Position numbers and translations under genes: made by a program. A model generated the notes under the pieces. The model made no database searches and was not told where the DNA came from. It saw nothing but the letters and a program-made list of their open reading frames with translations. Positions 5,927 to 11,154 of a DNA stretch of 11,154 bases are shown piece by piece. Within the stretch, counting starts at the first letter, position 1. Every line of letters begins with the position of its first letter. This stretch comes from Rhodospirillales bacterium (GTDB lineage Bacteria > Pseudomonadota > Alphaproteobacteria > Rhodospirillales > Casp-alpha2), in contig JANQIJ010000406.1 of NCBI GenBank assembly GCA_028282185.1, positions 1-11,154 of the forward strand, given 5' to 3'.

Positions 5927-8554
5927 TTACACGCACTTGGGCAGGAAGACATGGACGGTCGTGCCGTCGCCGATCTGGCTGTTGATTTCCAGGCGGCCGC
6001 CATGTAGTTCGACCAAGGAATGGGTGATCGACAAGCCCAGGCCCCAGCCGTCTTCCGCGGTGTAGGGGTTGCTCCGACCTTGGGTGAAGGGATTGAGCAC
6101 GTCATTCAATTGATCTGCGGGAATTCCGGTGCCGGTATCGGCGATGCTGATCACGTGATGGTCATCGTCGAGCAGGGCGGTCAAGGTAACCCGACCACCA
6201 CGGGGCGTGAACTTGACCGCGTTGCTCAGCAGGTTGAGGATGATTTGCTTCACGGCCCGCCGGTCGGCGTGAAGCGGGGCGAGGTTCTCGGCCGCTTGAT
6301 AGACCAGTCGGATGTCCTTGGCTTCGGCGGCTTCGGCGACGTTGTTGGCACAGTCCTTCAAGAGATCCTGGACGACGATGTCTTCCTTTTCGAGTGACAC
6401 GCGACCCGCCTCGATAGCGGACACGTCGAGAAGGTCGTTGACCAAGGCTAAGAGATGCGCGGCGCTGGCGTTAATGTCTTTCGCGTACTCGACGTACTTT
6501 TCGTTGTTTTTCGCACCCAGCCTTTGGTTCGCCAGGATATCGGAAAACCCGATAATGGCGTTCAACGGCGTGCGCAGTTCGTGGCTCATGGTGGCAAGGA
6601 ATTCCGACTTCGCCTGGTTCGCCTTTTCCGCGGTCATCAAGGCATGGTCGCGGGCTTCCTGGGCCTGGCGTTGCGCCGTGACGTCGCTACCCGTGCCTCG
6701 GTATCCCGTGAAATTGCCGTCGGCGTCAAACACCGGTTTGCCGCTGATCCGCACGGTCAAGGGGTGGCCGTCGGGCGGCGTCAATTGGTATTCGAAGTCC
6801 CGGAACGGGCGATGGTTCTCCAAATCCTCCAGGTGGCTCAGCCACTTTTCCAGATGCGTCGATTCGCTGGCGATTTCCCGGTGCGTCTTGCCGATGTAGA
6901 ACTGCGGTTCGAAACCGGTGATCGACCGAGAGCGCTCGGAGAAATAGCTGAACCGCAGGTTCTTATCCATCTCCCAAAGCCAGTCGGCGGACACCTCGGC
7001 GAAGTCGCGAAAGCGGGCTTCGCTTTCTTCCTTCGCCCGTTGTGCGTTTGTCTGGTCCGTGAGATCGAGGCTAACCGAAACCGTGCCTGTGATATGGCCG
7101 TCTTTGTCCCGGACCGGATACTTGGAGATCAACAGGTGGTGTTCGATGCCGTCGGCAAGCGTCCGATGGGTTTCCCGGGAAACCATCTTGCCGGTTGCCA
7201 TGACTTGGCGTTCTTGGGCTTGAACGATGGCGTCTTCCTCCGCGTCCCGGCCGAGCGTATGCGCAAACGTCGTGCCAAGCACTTCCGCCGCGGTCCGGTC
7301 GTACCAGCGCAAGTTGGTTTTGTTGACCAACAGCAGGCGGCCTTCGTGATCCTTCACGGCAAGGCCCAAGGGAAGGTCTTGGATGATCGACTCCAACAAT
7401 TGCTCGTGGGTTTCCAGCGCCTGTCGGGCCTCGACCTGTTCGCTCAGATCAACGGTGACCGACCCGACCTTGATGATGCTTCCCAAGGGGTCATAGATCG
7501 GGAACTTGGTGACTTGAATGGTATGCAGTTTGCCATCGGCGAACGGTCGCTGAAGTTTCCGTTCCAAAGTCACGCCGGTCGCCAGAACCTCGCGTTCCTG
7601 GGCGTACATCGCCGCCGCGTCTTCTGTCGTTTGGAAGCCGTCGACCTCATGGGACCGGCGCCCCGTCATGGTTTCGGGGCTGTGGCCGTACCAGTCCAGG
7701 TAGGTCGTATTGGCGGTCTCAACGATATGGTTGGCATCCTTGATGAGCAGCCCGACCGGTACGTTCTCGATGATCGAGCGCAACAGGTTCTGTTGAATTT
7801 CCAGGGCTCTTTGGTTGGCGATCTGCTCCGTCAGATCGACGCTGACCGAACCGATCTGAACGATGTTGCCGTCGGTGTCGTAGATCGGGAACTTGTTGAT
7901 CTGCAGGGTATGCATTGTGCCGTCTGCAAAGCGACGATCGACCAGCCGGCTCGGTGTGGCGCCGGTTGCAAGAACCTGCTTTTCCTGAGCGTCCGTCGCC
8001 GCGTGGATGTCCAGTGAATCCTGCAAGTGGATTGATTCGGTGGTTTTTCCGGCAACATCGGACTCGCCCATTCCATACCATTGGTTGAAGGTCCGATTGA
8101 CGCGGAGGACGACGCCGTCACGGTTCTTGATGACGAAGCCAACGGGCATGTTGTCGATGATCGAGTTGAGCAAGACCTCATCTCCGCCGCTGCCGCCGCC
8201 GCCGCCGCTGCCGCCGCCGCCGCCGCTGCCGCCGCCGGCGGGCTGCGGCCTTCCCGAAATCCAGGCCAGGCAGATGATCAGGCCGATCAAGAGAAGACGG
8301 GACAAGTGAGACGCCGCTGTCGCGGGCCCGTTCGTGCCGACGACCGCGCCGGCGAGAACGGCGGCAACGGCGATGCCGGCGACGGCCCATCTCGCCGCAT
8401 TGCTGTCCCGCCGACCCACGAAATGGATGATCGCCAAATGCGCGGCGGCGACCAGGTCGGCTTCGGGTGGCGTCGCCAGGTCGAGCGCGCAGACCCCGGC
8501 GGCCAACAGGCCCCCGGTGACGACCGTCTTGCCGTGCGGGTTTGCGTTCATCAT
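5927..8554 (-). CDS. Membrane-anchored multi-PAS sensor histidine kinase
   Basis: An 875-residue orphan sensor kinase. Residues 1-100 hold about three to four hydrophobic segments (clearest at 57-75 and 86-99) with little periplasmic sequence, so the signal is probably sensed in the membrane or cytoplasm. Next is a Gly/Ser linker (107-124). Three near-copies of one PAS unit follow (about 127-255, 256-384 and 385-513), then a different PAS (514-628, with ADWLWEMD and FTGYRGTGSDVT). The HisKA domain has SHELRTPLNAIIGFS (phospho-acceptor His658). The HATPase has an N-box LNLLSNAVKF (773-782), G1 DTGTG (806-810) and G2 GWGLG (836-840). All catalytic motifs are intact. There is no receiver domain and no adjacent response regulator. 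The start is ATG 8554 or 8551 (tandem), with a weak GGGA upstream. It follows trkH by 94 bp on the same strand and may share its transcript. Confidence 0.92.
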   Translation of the reverse strand: MMNANPHGKTVVTGGLLAAGVCALDLATPPEADLVAAAHLAIIHFVGRRDSNAARWAVAGIAVAAVLAGAVVGTNGPATAASHLSRLLLIGLIICLAWISGRPQPAGGGSGGGGGSGGGGGSGGDEVLLNSIIDNMPVGFVIKNRDGVVLRVNRTFNQWYGMGESDVAGKTTESIHLQDSLDIHAATDAQEKQVLATGATPSRLVDRRFADGTMHTLQINKFPIYDTDGNIVQIGSVSVDLTEQIANQRALEIQQNLLRSIIENVPVGLLIKDANHIVETANTTYLDWYGHSPETMTGRRSHEVDGFQTTEDAAAMYAQEREVLATGVTLERKLQRPFADGKLHTIQVTKFPIYDPLGSIIKVGSVTVDLSEQVEARQALETHEQLLESIIQDLPLGLAVKDHEGRLLLVNKTNLRWYDRTAAEVLGTTFAHTLGRDAEEDAIVQAQERQVMATGKMVSRETHRTLADGIEHHLLISKYPVRDKDGHITGTVSVSLDLTDQTNAQRAKEESEARFRDFAEVSADWLWEMDKNLRFSYFSERSRSITGFEPQFYIGKTHREIASESTHLEKWLSHLEDLENHRPFRDFEYQLTPPDGHPLTVRISGKPVFDADGNFTGYRGTGSDVTAQRQAQEARDHALMTAEKANQAKSEFLATMSHELRTPLNAIIGFSDILANQRLGAKNNEKYVEYAKDINASAAHLLALVNDLLDVSAIEAGRVSLEKEDIVVQDLLKDCANNVAEAAEAKDIRLVYQAAENLAPLHADRRAVKQIILNLLSNAVKFTPRGGRVTLTALLDDDHHVISIADTGTGIPADQLNDVLNPFTQGRSNPYTAEDGWGLGLSITHSLVELHGGRLEINSQIGDGTTVHVFLPKCV
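7016..8176 (-). repeat. Three tandem copies of a 129-residue PAS unit
   Basis: Within the kinase, the same unit recurs with exact spacing: SIIDNMPVG (131), SIIENVPVG (260) and SIIQDLPLG (389) are each 129 residues (387 bp) apart. Each unit also repeats a later block: QVLATG/EVLATG/QVMATG, then FADG/FADG/LADG, KFPIYD/KFPIYD/KYPVRD and VDLTEQ/VDLSEQ/LDLTDQ. Units 1 and 2 match at 23 of 36 positions across the FADG...EQ block by hand count. Unit 3 is more diverged. This indicates duplication within the gene. Confidence 0.85.
8183..8236 (-). repeat. 18-bp tandem repeat encoding a Gly5-Ser linker
   Basis: On the minus strand the sequence is three AGC (Ser) codons each separated by five GGC (Gly) codons, with partial units at both ends. 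It encodes GGGSGGGGGSGGGGGSGG (kinase residues 107-124). The period is exactly 18 bp, so gain or loss of units keeps the frame. It separates the last membrane helix from the first PAS. Apart from one GGA at the end, every Gly codon is GGC, consistent with recent expansion by slippage. Confidence 0.9.
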
Positions 8555-8648
8555 GCCGGTCAGTTTCCCGGATTTTCGCCAAACGTCTCGTCGCCGAGCG
8601 CGACCGACGCCGGGCGACGTGTTCCCGCCGCAAGATATGCCATCGGCG

Positions 8649-10094
8649 TCAGTTGCGCCAGAAGGCTCGCGTGAACAGGACGATCACCGTGAACAGCTCC
8701 AGCCGGCCCAACAGCATGCCGATGGACATCAGCCATTTGGCGCTGTCCGGCAGGTGCTGGAAGGTCGAGGCCGGACCGGTCTCGCCCAACGCCGGGCCGA
8801 CGTTGGCGATCGCCGTCGCCGCCGAGGAAAAGGCGGTGACGAAATCCAATCCAAGGAAGCCAAGCCCCAGTGCCAAGACGGTGAAGCCGAGGAACCAGAC
8901 GAAGAAAAAGCTGAGCACGGAAATGATCACTTCGTCTGAAATCGGTTGCTTGTTGTAATGCGGAATGAACACGCCGTGCGGGTGCAACAGGTGGCGCAGT
9001 TGCGTCGAACATGCGGCATATAGAATCTGAAACCGGAACACCTTGATGCCGCAGGTCGTCGAGCCGGCACAGCCGCCGATGAACATGATGAAGAAGAAGA
9101 TCGGCAACGCGAAGTGCCCCCAAAGTGAGTAGTCGTCCGTGGCATAGCCCGTGCCGGTGATGATCGACACGACATTGAACGTCGCCAGGCGCAGCGCTTC
9201 CGCCGGGGCCTCGCCCAGGTCGAGCCACAGCCAGGCGGCGGTCACCAGGGTCACTGCCGCGACGGTTGACAGGAACCACTGGACCTGCGGGTCGCGCGGT
9301 AGGGCCATGAAATGGCCCTGCAGCATCTTCACGTAAAGGATGAACGGCAAGGCGCCAACGATCATCCCGGCCGAGGCGACGTAATCCACGGCCACGCTGT
9401 CGAAATAGCCGATGGAGGAATCGTGGGTCGAGAACCCGCCGGTGGCGATGGTCGTCATGGCGTGGGTGACGGCGTCAAAGCCGTCCATCCCGGCCAGCCA
9501 GAACGCGCCGGACCAGATCATCGTCAAAACCAGATAGATGACGCCGATGGTGCTGGCGATCTGCGCCGCGCGCGGCATCGCCTTTTCCGAAGACTGGTCC
9601 GAGCTTTCCATGCGGAACAACTGCATGCCGCCGACCTTCAGCATCGGCAGGATGGCAATCGCCATGACGATGATGCCGATCCCGCCAAGCCACTGCAAAA
9701 GCGCACGCCACAGCAGAATGCCGGGCGGCAGGGTGTCGAGCTCGGTCAGCACCGTCGATCCCGTCGTCGTCAGACCCGACATGGCTTCGAAGAACGCGTC
9801 CGTGAAGCTCAGCGCCCGTTCCGAAAACATGAACGGGAACGAGGCAAAGATCGTTAGCGCGACCCAGCTTAGGGTCGTCATGAGGAAGGCCTGGCGGATC
9901 GTTAGGTTGCGCACGCCCGTGGTCGCCGTCAGCGCCATGGCGACGCCCAGGAACAGCGTCACTCCGGCCGAAGCGGCAAAGACCTGCCAGTCGGGATTTC
10001 CGTGAACGGCATCGACCAAGGCCGGCACGCACATGACCAGGGCCAAGGTCGCCAACAGCGATCCGACAATCATCAGGATGGGTCGGAAATCCAT
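8649..10094 (-). CDS. trkH: Trk-type potassium uptake protein TrkH
   Basis: A 481-residue polytopic inner-membrane protein, the K+-translocating subunit of a Trk system; it normally works with cytoplasmic NAD/ATP-binding TrkA. The four pore-loop filter segments typical of the Trk/Ktr/HKT superfamily are visible: TTTGST (109-114), TIATGGFST (215-223), ITGTGYATDDY (312-322) and ANVGPALG (430-437). MFIGGCAGSTTCGIKVFR (337-354) is a further strongly conserved TrkH stretch. Length and N-terminus fit the family. ATG 10094 is chosen over the in-frame ATG 10127 because GGGGGAG lies 5 nt upstream and the extra 11 residues are Arg-rich with no family likeness. No trkA is nearby; in alphaproteobacteria it usually sits elsewhere, often near ntrX. 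A candidate promoter lies about 75-110 bp upstream. Confidence 0.95.
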   Translation of the reverse strand: MDFRPILMIVGSLLATLALVMCVPALVDAVHGNPDWQVFAASAGVTLFLGVAMALTATTGVRNLTIRQAFLMTTLSWVALTIFASFPFMFSERALSFTDAFFEAMSGLTTTGSTVLTELDTLPPGILLWRALLQWLGGIGIIVMAIAILPMLKVGGMQLFRMESSDQSSEKAMPRAAQIASTIGVIYLVLTMIWSGAFWLAGMDGFDAVTHAMTTIATGGFSTHDSSIGYFDSVAVDYVASAGMIVGALPFILYVKMLQGHFMALPRDPQVQWFLSTVAAVTLVTAAWLWLDLGEAPAEALRLATFNVVSIITGTGYATDDYSLWGHFALPIFFFIMFIGGCAGSTTCGIKVFRFQILYAACSTQLRHLLHPHGVFIPHYNKQPISDEVIISVLSFFFVWFLGFTVLALGLGFLGLDFVTAFSSAATAIANVGPALGETGPASTFQHLPDSAKWLMSIGMLLGRLELFTVIVLFTRAFWRN

Positions 10095-10174
10095 GCGGCT
10101 CCCCCGTCGACGCGGCGCCCCGTCCACCCGCGGTCGGGGGCCTTTCAGGCTGAACTCCTAGCGCCAGACCGGTA

Positions 10175-10203
10175 AAGATTGCCTTAGCGTCGGCGCCGGT
10201 CAA
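10175..10203 (-). promoter_or_regulatory. Weak candidate promoter for trkH
   Basis: On the minus strand TTGACC (10203-10198, 5 of 6) is followed after 17 bp by AATCTT (10180-10175, only 3 of 6). The predicted start near 10168 leaves a leader of about 74 nt before trkH. This lies in the 225-bp gap between folE and trkH (10095-10319), which has no gene. The gap otherwise holds an imperfect palindrome at 10222-10253 (CGATCGGCC facing GGCCGGGCGATCG), which may help end the folE transcript although no T-run follows it. Confidence 0.25.
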
Positions 10204-10319
10204 ACAGAAACGGGTTCGCCGCGATCGGCCGGGCAAGGGTGGCCGGGCGATCGAACCAGAGGATCAGCCGGCAACGATTTGGTTTGCGGATGGTCTCGGA
10301 CGGGACCGGCGGGGCGCGC

Positions 10320-10937
10320 CTAACTGCCAATCATGGCGAGGAATTCGCGGCGCGTCGTCGGGTCGTCGCGGAACGCGCCCAGCATGCGGGACGTCACCAT
10401 GGTCACGCCCGGCTTACTGACGCCGCGCGTGGTCATGCATTGGTGAGCCGCCTCGACGACCACGGCGACGCCCTTGGGTTCGAGCACCTCATTGATGGTG
10501 TTGGCCACCTGGGCCGTCAATTTCTCTTGGATTTGCAGGCGTTTGGCATAGGCTTCGACAACCCGGGCCAGTTTCGAGATGCCGACGACGCGACGATGCG
10601 GCAGGTAGGCGACATGGGCGACGCCGATGATCGGCACCATGTGGTGCTCACAATGGGATTCCAGGCGAATGTCCTTCAGCAGGACGATTTCGTCGTAGCC
10701 GTCCGTTTCTTCGAAGGTCCGCTGCAGGATTTCCACGGGGTCGGCTTCGTACCCGGCGAAGAACTCACGATAAGCCTTGACCACGCGGGTTGGTGTGTCG
10801 ACCAGGCCTTCGCGCGAAGGGTCGTCGCCGGCCCAGCGGATCAATGTACGGACGGCGTCCTCGGCCTCCGCCTGGCTGGGAAGATCGTCGGGGGCCCGGC
10901 GGCCGGTGGCCAGGCTTAGGTGTTTGTTCGCGCTCAC
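10320..10937 (-). CDS. folE: GTP cyclohydrolase I
   Basis: A 205-residue FolE, which converts GTP to 7,8-dihydroneopterin triphosphate, the first step to tetrahydrofolate and a route to other pterins. The family is clear from DTPTRVVKAYREFFAGY (47-63), ESHCEHHMVPIIGVAHVAY (93-111), GISKLARVVEAYAKRLQIQE (119-138) and HQCMTTRGV (165-173). By comparison with the E. coli enzyme, Cys96, His99 and Cys167 bind zinc and His98 is catalytic. With the zinc cysteines kept, this is the zinc-dependent FolE type IA, not FolE2. The start is GTG at 10937 with a modest GGAACC upstream. No in-frame ATG occurs before residue 100, and the frame is closed by a stop further upstream. It follows apaG by 55 bp on the same strand; no clear promoter is seen in that gap. 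Confidence 0.96.
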   Translation of the reverse strand: MSANKHLSLATGRRAPDDLPSQAEAEDAVRTLIRWAGDDPSREGLVDTPTRVVKAYREFFAGYEADPVEILQRTFEETDGYDEIVLLKDIRLESHCEHHMVPIIGVAHVAYLPHRRVVGISKLARVVEAYAKRLQIQEKLTAQVANTINEVLEPKGVAVVVEAAHQCMTTRGVSKPGVTMVTSRMLGAFRDDPTTRREFLAMIGS

Positions 10938-10992
10938 GTTGGTTCCAGTCGTGTCTTTGTTGCGGGCGATAGGGATTTGCGGGCGAGGCGCC

Positions 10993-11154
10993 TCAATTCA
11001 GGTTGATCTGTTCGTGGGGACTGTCCAGGGAAAAGGCCGGCACCGTCACGTCGAAAAACTCCCCGTTGGCGGCTTCCATTTCATAACTGCCGAGCATCAT
11101 GCCAGACGGCGTCGCCAGCGGCGTGCCACTTGTGTACTCGAAAGCTTGGCCCGG
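10993..11154 (-). CDS. apaG: ApaG domain protein, C-terminal part (cut by window edge)
   Basis: The last 53 codons plus TGA of a gene entering from the right edge. The peptide begins PGQAFEYTSGTPLATPSGMM, continues LGSYEME, and ends FFDVTVPAFSLDSPHEQINLN. The order PG-x-x-F-x-Y-x-S-G/T-P-L-x-T-P-x-G-x-M-x-G-x-Y is the signature of the ApaG/DUF525 beta-sandwich (FN3-like fold). In enterobacteria ApaG is linked to Co2+ resistance and Mg2+ efflux phenotypes, but its biochemical role is not settled. It lies 55 bp upstream of folE on the same strand and may be cotranscribed with it. Confidence 0.92.
   Translation of the reverse strand, partial: PGQAFEYTSGTPLATPSGMMLGSYEMEAANGEFFDVTVPAFSLDSPHEQINLN

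Noticed and set aside
6455..8017. A 520-codon open frame on the plus strand opposite the histidine kinase
   Set aside because: It is the antisense shadow of a high-G+C gene. Its translation shows no domain, while the minus strand encodes a complete kinase with all catalytic motifs and a repeated PAS structure.
8081..8309. Poly-Ala or poly-Pro proteins on the plus strand across the CCG-rich tract
   Set aside because: They are other-frame readings of the kinase's Gly/Ser repeat, with no support outside the tract.
8589..8619. Inverted repeat CGTCGCC...GGCGACG in the trkH-kinase gap
   Set aside because: A 7-bp stem with a 17-nt loop and no T-run on either strand is expected often in such GC-rich DNA; it is too weak to call a terminator or operator.
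10239..10919. A 226-codon plus-strand frame opposite folE
   Set aside because: It is the mirror of folE, whose zinc and catalytic residues are intact on the minus strand.

Overview
The window looks like chromosomal DNA from an alphaproteobacterium, probably near the Rhodospirillales. The evidence is uniformly high G+C, typical alphaproteobacterial versions of RecX, ArgD, ArgF, Hsp33 and ApaG, and the argD-argF-(acetyltransferase)-hslO order. This assignment is inferred from protein character, not from a search. I see no mobile element, CRISPR array, rRNA or tRNA gene.

Layout, left to right. A recX 5' fragment (minus, running off the left edge) diverges over only 26 bp from an ABC-2 type transporter permease (plus). 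Next comes a gene-free stretch of about 190 bp. It holds a good sigma70-type promoter followed by a strong intrinsic terminator, and then argD. argD and argF overlap by 4 bp (ATGA). A two-part GNAT acetyltransferase and hslO (Hsp33) follow with 8- and 19-bp gaps, so these four genes are probably one transcript. A small lipoprotein gene follows, ending in a GC-rich hairpin. All remaining genes are on the minus strand and converge on that hairpin: apaG (3' part, cut by the right edge), folE, trkH and a large membrane histidine kinase.

Functionally, argD and argF carry out two steps of arginine biosynthesis (acetylglutamate semialdehyde to acetylornithine, and ornithine to citrulline). HslO is a redox-switched holdase chaperone. 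The GNAT protein between them has no obvious pathway role. FolE starts tetrahydrofolate/pterin synthesis. TrkH is the channel-like subunit of a Trk potassium uptake system, with no TrkA in view. The kinase has a small membrane domain, a natural Gly/Ser-repeat linker, three near-copies of one PAS unit, a fourth different PAS, and a complete HisKA/HATPase core. No response regulator is next to it.

Most of the window is ordinary housekeeping sequence. The parts most worth a second look are the promoter-terminator-argD arrangement (possible attenuation), the kinase's 18-bp repeat linker and 129-residue PAS repeat, the GNAT gene inside the arginine operon, and a permease with no ATPase gene beside it.
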